7,642 bases of DNA from Acidobacteriota bacterium (GCA_003224195.1 QHYP01000220.1:1287-8928), one strand, 5' to 3'; positions 1 to 5,925 are shown, numbered from the stretch's first letter. Program-made: numbers and translations. Notes: generated by a model not told the origin, from the sequence alone.

Positions 1-566
1 TGGTCCACGGCGGCCTTTTCGCGCACGCTCGGGTGCACAATGATTCTTGCCGCTGCAAACACCGAGCCGGCGGACCAGCGGCCGTGCTCGACGCAGAACA
101 CATCCAGCGGAAGAGGCTCGGCGTCCGGCGGCACGATGCGGTCTTTGGAAATGATGCGGTCTTGCTTGCCGCCGCTCACCAGTTCGCCGGCAAGCAGAAG
201 AAGCGGACGCTTGCTGCGGTTAACGAGGACCAGGCGGTTGACCGAAGCGCCCGTCTGATACTCGGGGACGGGCACGGGGCGAATGCCGCGGTCACGGATA
301 ATCGTTTCGCTACCCTGCTCGCGAACGAGGACGCTGCCGCTCGATAGCCCCTCGTCCAGGGTCAAAAAGCCGCTTGTATCGGCCCAGCGTCCGCTGGCGA
401 CGGGGAATATTGTCAAGTTTTCGTAGGTAACGGGTTCCAAGAGGCGCCAATCGCTGTCCGGTTTTCCCGGTGGACCGGATGGCGGGCCCGGCGGCGCCCA
501 GACAAATCCCAGCCAGCCAATTCCCAGCAAACTCCCGAAAAGTGTTCCCAAAAGCGTGCGTTCCAT
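1..566 (-). CDS. ARPP-1-like membrane-anchored protein, C-terminus cut off by window edge
   Basis: The minus-strand frame is open from the ATG at 564-566 to the left edge, giving 188 residues with no stop. A GGAGGGA Shine-Dalgarno (573-579) lies 6 bases before the ATG and fixes the start. Residues 4-24 are hydrophobic (LLGTLFGSLLGIGWLGFVW), probably a signal anchor, followed by a Pro/Gly-rich linker (25-36). The rest reads as beta-rich: YENLTIFPV (48-56), FLTLDEGL (67-74), LVLVNRSKRPLLLLAGELV (112-130), GGKQDR (132-137) and VFCVEHGRWS (156-165). This order (early LTIFPV, the 'LLLLAGE..GGKQDR' core, then 'FCVE.GRWS') is what I associate with the ARPP-1 family (ARG and rhodanese-phosphatase associated protein), which has no established biochemistry. 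Family assignment is from memory of its motifs. The anchor and linker suggest an extracytoplasmic location. Its own promoter was not clear; the gene to its right ends 315 bases upstream. Confidence 0.72.
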   Translation of the reverse strand, partial: MERTLLGTLFGSLLGIGWLGFVWAPPGPPSGPPGKPDSDWRLLEPVTYENLTIFPVASGRWADTSGFLTLDEGLSSGSVLVREQGSETIIRDRGIRPVPVPEYQTGASVNRLVLVNRSKRPLLLLAGELVSGGKQDRIISKDRIVPPDAEPLPLDVFCVEHGRWSAGSVFAAARIIVHPSVREKAAVD

Positions 567-881
567 GGGCGATCCCTCCACGCGCGGCGTGTGCGCGCTG
601 GAGTTAGAACGCACTCGCCGGAATTTCTTGCAGGGGTTTTCCGCGTGTGACGCACTTCGCGCCCGGGGGGACAGAATGACCTGCCCATTTCGACGCATGC
701 TCACGGGGAGCGTCGCCGCCTTTGTACTTGTGGCCTGCCCGGGCCAAGCACAGAGAGAAAAGATCGGCCAGGCGCCGCAAGCCGCTGACAGTCAACTCAT
801 GGACAAGTCGGACAGGCGCCACAGAGTTGGGGATATGCGCCCGGCGAAGAGACGTGCTGAAACCGGGGGCCGCGTGGGCCG
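567..881. other. 315-base spacer between the ARPP-1-like and receiver genes
   Basis: No minus-strand gene is supported here. The left end holds the Shine-Dalgarno of the ARPP-1-like gene and, just upstream, a short GC-rich inverted repeat (CACGC-GCG-GCGTG, 579-591) that would fall in its leader. A plus-strand 69-codon ORF (676-885) occupies most of the right part and is listed separately as a weak candidate. I saw no terminator with a U-tract after the receiver gene and no good promoter for the ARPP-1-like gene; a TCTAAC box in its upstream region has no convincing -35. Confidence 0.5.
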
Positions 882-885
882 TTAG
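676..885 (+). CDS. possible small lipoprotein (69 aa), weak candidate
   Basis: A plus-strand ORF from ATG 676 to the TAG at 883-885 encodes 69 residues. The N-terminus has the layout of a lipoprotein signal: basic MTCPFRR, a hydrophobic stretch (residues 9-20, LTGSVAAFVLVA) and LVAC at 18-21, a good lipobox with Cys21 as the acylated residue. The remaining 48 residues are polar and highly basic (QREK, DKSDRRHR, RPAKRRAETGGRVGR) with no family I recognise. The run GGGGGGA ending 4 bases before the ATG could serve as a ribosome site. An alternative ATG at 697 would leave a very short basic region. It would be convergent with the receiver gene, overlapping its last four bases. Against it: GC-rich DNA yields many ORFs of this size, no promoter is visible, and I know of no homologue. 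It may be a chance ORF. Confidence 0.28.
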   Translation: MTCPFRRMLTGSVAAFVLVACPGQAQREKIGQAPQAADSQLMDKSDRRHRVGDMRPAKRRAETGGRVGR

Positions 886-1511
886 CTGGTGGGCCGGCCG
901 AGGTCGGTCAGAGGTTTCTGGCGCTTCTTGCGCTGCGTGGAGGCTTCCTGCTCCGTGCTTTCGTACTCGGCCAATTCTTCTTCCGTGTAGCTGTAGCCGT
1001 CGCGCGAGGCGAACATAGTGTTTTCGCGGCCCGCGGCCTTCTTTTTCTTTCGCAGGCCGCTGAATTCATGACGCACCTGGCGGAGCGGGGCCTCGATCGC
1101 CTTGATTTCGACTAACAGGTCGCTCACTTTTTCCAGGAATTCGTGCAGGTGAAACGGCCGAATGACATAAGGCAGGTGGGCTTGTTCTAGGGCCCTGGCA
1201 TAGTTCTTGCCCGCGGTTTCCGGAATGACGAAGAGCGCGCGAATGCGCGCGCCCTCTTCAGCGGGCACGGACGCGAGCTCATTAAGGGTCAGGTAGGCGG
1301 CTCCGTCGGTGCCCGTGAGCGTAACGTTTGCGATCACCAGCGCCCATTCCCCTGTCGCCAGTTCCGACAGAAGCGAGCGCGCGTCCGGCGCAACCCGCAC
1401 GCGCCAGCCTTCGGCGTCCAGGATCTGCCGAAGAGCGGACTGCTGCTGGGGGTCGTCATCGAGGATAAGGATGCCGACTTGGCGGAGTACGGGGGTCGGA
1501 GTGGTGCCCAT
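882..1511 (-). CDS. stand-alone receiver-domain protein lacking the phosphoacceptor Asp (pseudo-receiver)
   Basis: The 209-residue product has a CheY-like receiver fold over residues 11-135. The acidic pocket is present at the end of strand 1 (LILDDD, D18-D20). Strand 3, VIANVTLTGTDG (59-70), aligns without gaps to the CheY-type 'xxDxxxxxxDG' motif and places Asn62 where the phosphorylated Asp should be. The strand 5 lysine is also replaced, by Arg118 (YVIRPF). Phosphorylation by a histidine kinase is therefore unlikely; a constitutive or protein-binding role is inferred. There is no DNA-binding output domain. Residues 150-209 form a charged, probably disordered tail with two basic clusters (RKKKKAAGR, QRKKRQKP) around an acidic stretch (YTEEELAEYESTEQEA). 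The codon directly before ATG 1511 and one other reaches an in-frame TAG (1515-1517), so this is the first possible start. A TATACT box sits 6 bases before it and no close Shine-Dalgarno exists, so the message may be leaderless. No partner kinase is in the window. Confidence 0.85.
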   Translation of the reverse strand: MGTTPTPVLRQVGILILDDDPQQQSALRQILDAEGWRVRVAPDARSLLSELATGEWALVIANVTLTGTDGAAYLTLNELASVPAEEGARIRALFVIPETAGKNYARALEQAHLPYVIRPFHLHEFLEKVSDLLVEIKAIEAPLRQVRHEFSGLRKKKKAAGRENTMFASRDGYSYTEEELAEYESTEQEASTQRKKRQKPLTDLGRPTS

Positions 1512-1517
1512 CTGCTA

Positions 1518-1523
1518 AGTATA
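1518..1523 (-). promoter_or_regulatory. -10-like TATACT immediately before the pseudo-receiver start
   Basis: On the minus strand TATACT is followed by TAGCAG and then the ATG. With a usual 6-8 base distance to the start point, transcription would begin at or next to the A of the ATG, implying a leaderless mRNA. No good -35 is seen at 15-18 bases upstream, so this rests on the -10 and its position alone. Confidence 0.35.
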
Positions 1524-1701
1524 GACCCCTACGACGCCAAGTCCCGCGGAAGTGAGGCGCAAGCTGCGAATCGGCTAACTCTTGATGGCCCGAAGAATGC
1601 TGGCCCTCAATGGCGGGATACGACTTCGCGGCTTTGCCCGTGGCATTCGATCAGCTGCCCGAAACGCTGTGCTTGGTCGTGCATTCATCCTAATCTAGCG
1701 A

Positions 1702-3048
1702 CTACTGCCCGATCGCGAGATCGGTTCCGGGGCGATAGCTCTTCAACTCAGTGCCATCCCAAAAGATGCGGTAGGTGGCGGGCTTCTGTGTGATGGAGAA
1801 GCCCGAGAAATAGATCTGCAAGCCGTCGCGAGACCACTCCCCGTGCTTTGCGGAGAGGCCTGCGACGGACGAAGCAACCCGTCGCTTCGAGCGAATCTCG
1901 TATAGAAACATGCCCGAAGCCAAGTGCTCCTTTGGGTCAACGGGTACATCGGGCGGCGGATGCGCAAGAAGAGTCGAAATCAGCAGCAAGTCCGAATTTG
2001 CCGGGTGAAGCCGGATCGTCATTCCGCTGTATGGAAGGAAGTCCGCGCCGCAGATTTCCTTTAACGTGAGTACTTGTTTGGGATTTCCGTCATCCCCGAT
2101 CCAAACGAGATTCTGTAGGTCGTTCGCAAGAAGAATATGCGTATCTGCCCACCCGTCGATAGAATCGAGGTTGTCGTGGTTCAGCAAAGATACGGTCAGC
2201 GGATCGTTTGCGGGGAGTGCCCAAAGCTGCCACTTCCCATCCTCAAACTTGAGGAAGGCGACGCGGCTGTCATCGGGTGACCAGAACGGCGCGCGGACTT
2301 TGCCTCGGAGAAGTTCTTTGGCGTGGCCTGTGTCGAAGTCATATTCGTTGATCGTGCCAGTTTGGCCGCCGGGTTCGTCCCGGACGAATAGAAGCTTTTT
2401 CCCATCGTGCGAAAGGGAAAGGTCGTAGCCACTCTCCGCCACGATGCGACTAACGCGCGCGCGGCTAAACATCACTCTCCCATCCTGGTTGTGGTAGGCG
2501 ACGGCGACGGGCGGTTTGGAGTGCAAACTCAAGTAGCTCGGCGGCGGTTTCTTGGGCTCCTCGTCCTTGTCTTCCTGTTTTTCAGTTGGAAACAGCTCGG
2601 GAGCGAAGTTGGCGCAACCGGTGAAGGAACCGAGTTGCGCGTGCTCGGCGGCGACGGTGAAGGGAAGCGGCTTGTCTGCGTTGGGCTCGGAACACGCCAG
2701 CCGCTGGAGACGAACAGCTACGTCGGCCCCGGTCGCCGTGTCTTTTGCGCGATAGATCCAAGAGTCGGCAGCGCCTTCTTGAGCGACCGCCCCCGGCTCG
2801 AGAGGAATCGGCGGATATCCCGGCCGCTCCCATTTCTCGGGCCCCTTGGGCCCAAGCGAGATGCTCCAGGAGCGGTCGCTGCCGTGGCAGAGCAGTTTAA
2901 TGGGATAGTGCCGCGATTGCGGAACGGGAACGGTTTGTTGCCTGTTGGGCGGATTCGACTGCGCGGAAACCCCAATCGTCCGCATCCCAAGGAGGGCCCC
3001 GCCAGCTAAAATCAATAGGAAGAAAGCGACTCGAATCGCGAAGCGCAC
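1702..3048 (-). CDS. secreted protein: COG3650-like cysteine domain fused to a TolB-like beta-propeller
   Basis: The product is 448 residues. A signal peptide is clear (basic MRFAIR, hydrophobic core 7-21, likely cleavage after VSAQ, residue 30). Residues about 50-150 carry LLCHGSDRSWSISL (52-65), a cysteine at 119 in ACSEPNADKPLPFTV, and GCA (144-146). This matches the pattern I know from the COG3650 / MliC-like secreted domains ('C.G.EP.W.L', 'CSD...YP..V', 'GCA'). An acidic-basic linker (156-170) follows. Residues 200-448 show PD40/TolB-type propeller motifs: LSLSHDGKKLLFVRDE (210-225), PFWSPDDSRVAFLKF (254-268) and GEWSRDGLQIYFSGF (403-417). Such propellers usually bind proteins or ligands in the periplasm; no catalytic residues are evident. 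The start is a GTG (3046-3048) with an AAAGG-type Shine-Dalgarno 8 bases upstream. The gene ends 190 bases before the pseudo-receiver gene. The propeller call is firm; the N-domain call is moderate. Confidence 0.8.
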   Translation of the reverse strand: MRFAIRVAFFLLILAGGALLGMRTIGVSAQSNPPNRQQTVPVPQSRHYPIKLLCHGSDRSWSISLGPKGPEKWERPGYPPIPLEPGAVAQEGAADSWIYRAKDTATGADVAVRLQRLACSEPNADKPLPFTVAAEHAQLGSFTGCANFAPELFPTEKQEDKDEEPKKPPPSYLSLHSKPPVAVAYHNQDGRVMFSRARVSRIVAESGYDLSLSHDGKKLLFVRDEPGGQTGTINEYDFDTGHAKELLRGKVRAPFWSPDDSRVAFLKFEDGKWQLWALPANDPLTVSLLNHDNLDSIDGWADTHILLANDLQNLVWIGDDGNPKQVLTLKEICGADFLPYSGMTIRLHPANSDLLLISTLLAHPPPDVPVDPKEHLASGMFLYEIRSKRRVASSVAGLSAKHGEWSRDGLQIYFSGFSITQKPATYRIFWDGTELKSYRPGTDLAIGQ

Positions 3049-3072
3049 GGCTTACCTTTCTTTGACGAGAAA

Positions 3073-3078
3073 AGTATA
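3073..3078 (-). promoter_or_regulatory. -10-like TATACT upstream of the propeller gene
   Basis: Minus-strand TATACT lies 24 bases before the GTG start, predicting a leader of about 18 bases that contains the Shine-Dalgarno. The -35 region is weak (GTGCAG at 17 bases). A perfect 6-base-arm inverted repeat falls in the spacer, listed separately. Confidence 0.4.
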
Positions 3079-3081
3079 CAG

Positions 3082-3099
3082 GCAGCGCTCCGACGCTGC
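3082..3099. repeat. inverted repeat in the promoter spacer of the propeller gene
   Basis: GCAGCG and CGCTGC are perfect complements separated by 6 bases. On the minus strand the repeat sits just upstream of the TATACT box, in the 85-base gap after the DUF3011 gene. It could be an operator for the propeller gene or a weak hairpin ending the DUF3011 transcript; the following CTGTATACTTTTC is not a clean U-tract. Arms of this length also arise by chance. Confidence 0.3.
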
Positions 3100-3133
3100 A
3101 CGCAACCGCCGCTCGCTCGGCAAAGGGGGACCG

Positions 3134-4288
3134 CTAACGGGGCCGACCGAGTTCAAACTCGGCGCGGCACCCGCGATCGACCCAGATTTCGCGCTCGTTA
3201 TAGCCCCAGGTGCGGCCTTCGATGCACTCGGAGCCGCTTCGCTGGCGAACAAGACGCACCCCCCGGTTCGTATCCGCCGGGCAGCCGTGCCGGTGCATGT
3301 CCTCCGAAGCGCAATAGACTGTAGAAGGGGTTTCGCTTCCGGAGCGAGAACGTCCGACTGCGACTTCAAATTCCGCGCGGCAGCCCCGATCGACCCAGAT
3401 TCCCCGCCGGTCATAGCCCCAGGTGCGGCCCTGAACGCACTCGCTCTCGCTACGCTGGCGGACGAGGCGAACCCCGGCGCGCGCGTCGGCAAAGCAGGCG
3501 TGACGGTGCATATCATCCGAGGCGCAGTACACGCGCTCAGTGTAGGGCTGATCGTCCCGATCGTTGTCCCCGTCGCCGCTCCCGAGTTCAAAATCCGCGC
3601 GGCAGCCGCGATCCACCCAGATGCCCCGATCGTCGAAGCCCCAGGTCGTGCCGTAGATGCAATCGGAGTCGCTGCGCTGGCGGACCAGCCGCGCGCCCTG
3701 GTTCGCGTCGGCCTGGCAAAAGTGAAGACCCATATCATCCGACGAGCAGGAGACCGTGCGGATCGGGGCGTTGCGGTACCATTCGGGAGTGCCCAGTTCA
3801 AAGTCGGCGCGGCAACCACGATCCACCCATACGCCACGGCCGTTGTAACCCCAGGTGCGTCCGTAGACGCATTCGGATTCGCTGCGTTGCCGGGCCAGGC
3901 GTACGCCATACCGCGTGTTTGTCGCACAGAAACTCCGACCCATATCATCCGAGGCGCAGTAGATCGTGTAAGTCGTTTCCCAGCCGCCCCAGTTCACGCT
4001 GCCGGTCTGGAACTCGCCTCGGCAGCCGCGATCCACCCAGACACCGTGGTCGTCATAGCCCCACGTCTGGCCGAAGCTGCAGGGGGATTCGCTCCGCTGA
4101 CGGATCAGTTGCACGCCGCCGCGCGTGTCGGCGTCGCAGTGGTGGCGCTGCTTATCGTCTGAGGCGCAGGAAATCGTCTGGACGCCTTGAGGAGGTGGAA
4201 GCGCGCTCGCCGCGCTCGAGGCGTGATTGTAGAGGCCCGTGATCGCCGCGAAGGCCAGAAATCCCGTAAGCCCAAGAAGACGACGCAT
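3134..4288 (-). CDS. secreted DUF3011 protein with five cysteine-rich repeats
   Basis: A 384-residue protein. MRRLLGLTGFLAFAAITGLY with Ala/Ser after it is a signal peptide (cleavage probably around residues 24-29). The mature part is almost entirely five DUF3011-type repeats at residues 39-94, 109-164, 179-234, 253-308 and 324-379, each reading roughly CASDDM-(x)-C-ADTR-GVRL-RQRSESEC-GRTWGYD-RGIWVDRGCRAEFE. Every repeat has four cysteines at exactly the same spacing (10, 19 and 19 residues apart), suggesting two disulfides per repeat in an oxidising compartment. The linkers are hydrophilic, the third one very acidic (GSGDGDNDRDD, 236-246). DUF3011 has no known function; a structural or carbohydrate/cell-wall binding role is only a guess. 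I chose ATG 4288 over the in-frame start at 4321 because AGGAGGA ends 8 bases before it and the signal peptide then begins cleanly. Transcribed away from the radical SAM gene. Confidence 0.88.
   Translation of the reverse strand: MRRLLGLTGFLAFAAITGLYNHASSAASALPPPQGVQTISCASDDKQRHHCDADTRGGVQLIRQRSESPCSFGQTWGYDDHGVWVDRGCRGEFQTGSVNWGGWETTYTIYCASDDMGRSFCATNTRYGVRLARQRSESECVYGRTWGYNGRGVWVDRGCRADFELGTPEWYRNAPIRTVSCSSDDMGLHFCQADANQGARLVRQRSDSDCIYGTTWGFDDRGIWVDRGCRADFELGSGDGDNDRDDQPYTERVYCASDDMHRHACFADARAGVRLVRQRSESECVQGRTWGYDRRGIWVDRGCRAEFEVAVGRSRSGSETPSTVYCASEDMHRHGCPADTNRGVRLVRQRSGSECIEGRTWGYNEREIWVDRGCRAEFELGRPR
3152..4174 (-). repeat. five tandem DUF3011-coding repeats
   Basis: The repeats lie at 4007-4174, 3797-3964, 3587-3754, 3365-3532 and 3152-3319, with starts spaced 210, 210, 222 and 213 bases apart. 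Each core is exactly 56 codons; only the linkers differ in length. Conserved blocks such as the codons for WVDRGCRA and RLVRQRS are recognisable at DNA level in all copies but carry many silent changes, so the duplication is old rather than recent. The same constraint keeps other frames open across this stretch. Confidence 0.85.
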
Positions 4289-4296
4289 GTCAGTCT

Positions 4297-4303
4297 TCCT
4301 CCT
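4297..4303 (-). promoter_or_regulatory. strong Shine-Dalgarno AGGAGGA for the DUF3011 gene
   Basis: Minus-strand AGGAGGA is followed by 8 bases (AGACTGAC) and the ATG at 4286-4288. It decides the start: the upstream in-frame alternative at 4321 would place this site inside the coding region and add an 11-residue polar extension before the signal peptide. Confidence 0.85.
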
Positions 4304-4378
4304 AGTATGAATTCGGCACAAGCCCTACGCAGCCGCGGTAAGTGCACCTTGCGGCATCGGGAAGAGCTATGTGAAGGG

Positions 4379-4407
4379 ATTAGAGCAGACACCCTGTAGC
4401 CACGCAA
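4379..4407 (-). promoter_or_regulatory. tentative leftward promoter for the DUF3011 gene
   Basis: On the minus strand TTGCGT (4402-4407), a 17-base spacer and TCTAAT (4379-4384) fit a sigma-70 promoter with partial consensus matches. It would give a leader of roughly 85 bases. Other weak boxes in the spacer fit nearly as well, so confidence is low. Confidence 0.25.
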
Positions 4408-4540
4408 GGATTGCGCGAGCGCCATGTGTCGTTGATGTTCCTGTCTTACAACCCGGTAGATTGCGAGAACTGGGTAAGAGGAGAGGCAGTGCAAAGTCGC
4501 GGAAGCGGATTCAGGAGACGAATGAAAAGCGAAAATATAC

Positions 4541-4569
4541 TTGACATGGCGAAGAAAAAGCGAAATACT
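4541..4569 (+). promoter_or_regulatory. near-consensus sigma-70 promoter of the radical SAM gene
   Basis: TTGACA (4541-4546) is a perfect -35, followed by exactly 17 bases and AATACT (4564-4569) as -10. An A/T-rich stretch (AAAATATA) sits directly upstream. Start of transcription is expected near 4576, leaving a leader of about 17 bases that contains GAGG 6 bases before the ATG at 4593. Confidence 0.72.
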
Positions 4570-4592
4570 CTAGCCGAGCTTCGAGGCAGGCT

Positions 4593-5897
4593 ATGCCACC
4601 AGTTCTCTCCACATCGGCCGAGCGACTCCGCGTCGCCAGCCGCCCCGTTCCAAAGCCTCCAGCAAGTCTCTTCCCGCTTACACCCAAACAGCCAGACCCA
4701 GAGCGCAGGGCCGGCGAGGCTGCCCCCCTCGCATCCGGCCCGGGCGGGTCCCTTGCGGTCAGCCCCGCGGCGGATTGCCCCCCGCCGCAAGCCGAGGCGC
4801 CCCGTGCTCCCCAGAGCACGGACGCCCCGAACCGTAAAGTCCCCGCTACACTGGTCGGCATCGCCCGCCTCGCTGCCTCTTCTCCGCCAGCGGAAACACG
4901 CCGAAAATCAGCGGCAGGGCCGGAGTATTTTCGCCTGCCGGTGCGGTCGGTCCTGAATCACTGCGATTCCGAGCGCGTGCCTTTCGAGTGGACGATCAAC
5001 CCGTACCGCGGCTGTGAATTTGCCTGCCGGTACTGCTACGCCCGCTACACACACGAATACATGGAACTTGATGGGGCCGACTTCGAGCGCAAGATCTTCG
5101 TCAAGCAGAACGCCGGACCACTGCTGGCCAGGGATTTGCTACACAAGTATCGTTTCCCGGTACGGCTCTCCCCTTCACAGTTTCCGGAGCATATCGCCAT
5201 CGGCACGGCCACAGACCCATACCAGCCTGCGGAGCTGGAATTTGGCGTGACGCGCGCCTGCCTGGAGGAACTGGCGAAACTCGAGGGACTCAGCCTGTCC
5301 ATTACCACGAAATCGCAGCAGATTGTGCGTGACCTGGAACTGTTGAAGCGCATCTCCGAGCGGTCCTCGCTGTTCATCAATCTGACGGTCACGACGCTGC
5401 GGACGCGCTTGGCTCGCCTGCTCGAGCCGCGCGCGCCGCGGCCCGATCTGCGTCTCGCGGCCGTGGCGCAATTGCGCGAGGCCGGACTTGCCGTCGGCGT
5501 CTTCGCTTCGCCGCTTCTTCCGGGCATCACGGACGGCGACACCGATCTTGATTCCCTGGCAGCGGCCGCCAAGGACGCCGGCGCGCAGTGGTTTGCGGCC
5601 GGTGTGCTTTTTCTGATGCCTTCCTCCAGGAAACAGTTTTTGCCGTTCTTGCGGGAGAAATTTCCGCGCCTCGAAAAGCAATACGACGAGTGGTACGCCC
5701 GGAATGGCTACGCGCCGGAGGCGTATCGCCGGGCGATCGCCGAGCGCATCGTGCGGCTACGCGCAAAGTATGGCTTCAATGCGCGGCCATGGGATGAAAT
5801 GCCGCGGCCGACGCCATGCGTGCAACTTTCCCTCGGTTGGGAAACTTCCGTTGAGGCTGAACCGCGACCGCGAAAGCAATTCCGCGCGCTAGGCTAG
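4593..5897 (+). CDS. SPL-family radical SAM protein (SplB-like / Rv2578c-PA0069 type)
   Basis: A 434-residue protein. The radical SAM 4Fe-4S cluster motif is CEFACRYC (C141, C145, C148), in NPYRGCEFACRYCYARYTHEYM. Further hallmarks of the spore photoproduct lyase-like family (COG1533) follow: IGTATDPYQPAE (203-214), LSITTKSQQIVRDLELL (235-251) and VFASPLLPGITDGDTD (303-318). The cluster would cleave S-adenosylmethionine to a 5'-deoxyadenosyl radical. The substrate of this non-sporulating subfamily is unknown, so DNA photoproduct repair should not be assumed. Residues 87-130 (LVGIARLAA...YFRLPVRSVLNHC) resemble the usual family N-terminus. Residues 1-86 are an extra tail with about 20 prolines and many alanines. 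ATG 4593 has GAGG 6 bases upstream and a strong promoter. Upstream in-frame codons reach a stop at 4542-4544 without another start, and the next possible start downstream is GTG at Val117, inside the conserved part. Converges on the eight-cysteine gene 28 bases away. Confidence 0.9.
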   Translation: MPPVLSTSAERLRVASRPVPKPPASLFPLTPKQPDPERRAGEAAPLASGPGGSLAVSPAADCPPPQAEAPRAPQSTDAPNRKVPATLVGIARLAASSPPAETRRKSAAGPEYFRLPVRSVLNHCDSERVPFEWTINPYRGCEFACRYCYARYTHEYMELDGADFERKIFVKQNAGPLLARDLLHKYRFPVRLSPSQFPEHIAIGTATDPYQPAELEFGVTRACLEELAKLEGLSLSITTKSQQIVRDLELLKRISERSSLFINLTVTTLRTRLARLLEPRAPRPDLRLAAVAQLREAGLAVGVFASPLLPGITDGDTDLDSLAAAAKDAGAQWFAAGVLFLMPSSRKQFLPFLREKFPRLEKQYDEWYARNGYAPEAYRRAIAERIVRLRAKYGFNARPWDEMPRPTPCVQLSLGWETSVEAEPRPRKQFRALG

Positions 5898-5925
5898 AGG
5901 TACCACGGCGAGGCAGATGGCAGAA

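Larger units (their letters stand above)
4289..4592. other. divergent 304-base regulatory spacer
   Basis: This separates the DUF3011 gene (leftward) from the radical SAM gene (rightward). It contains the AGGAGGA ribosome site at the left end, a tentative leftward promoter around 4379-4407, and a strong rightward promoter at 4541-4569. An ORF in another frame crosses the right part but has no family resemblance and is interrupted by no conserved start signal. I saw no RNA gene, riboswitch or clear operator. Confidence 0.6.

Noticed and set aside
604..822. Minus-strand 72-codon ORF in the spacer
   Set aside because: No ribosome site, no signal or domain pattern, and it is antisense to the slightly better plus-strand candidate.
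1512..1701. Search for an RNA gene or small ORF between the propeller and pseudo-receiver genes
   Set aside because: Only the TATACT box near the receiver start stands out; no tRNA-like fold, repeat or convincing ORF was seen.
1709..1724. Hairpin CCGATC-GCGA-GATCGG at the 3' end of the propeller gene
   Set aside because: No U-tract follows on the minus strand and it overlaps coding sequence, so it is not supported as a terminator.
2407..3009. Plus-strand 200-codon ORF opposite the propeller gene
   Set aside because: No start signals or motifs; antisense to well-supported propeller coding sequence.
3052..3948. Minus-strand 298-codon ORF in another frame of the DUF3011 region
   Set aside because: Ala/Arg/Thr-rich composition with no motif; explained by codon bias of the overlapping real gene.
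2945..4162. Plus-strand ORF of 405 codons with repeating 'IHPDAPIV..APG' units
   Set aside because: It is the antisense shadow of the DUF3011 repeats; its periodicity simply mirrors them, and the minus-strand protein has a signal peptide, ribosome site and invariant cysteines.
4411..4956. Plus-strand ORF of 181 codons containing MAKKKRNTLAELRGRL
   Set aside because: It overlaps the promoter and the 5' part of the radical SAM gene in another frame, becomes Ser/Pro/Arg low-complexity, and has no family resemblance. A frameshifted N-terminus of the radical SAM gene was considered but no join gives a family-like start.
4593..5897. Calling the radical SAM gene a true spore photoproduct lyase
   Set aside because: No sporulation context, and the motifs fit the broader SPL-like subfamily whose substrates are unknown.
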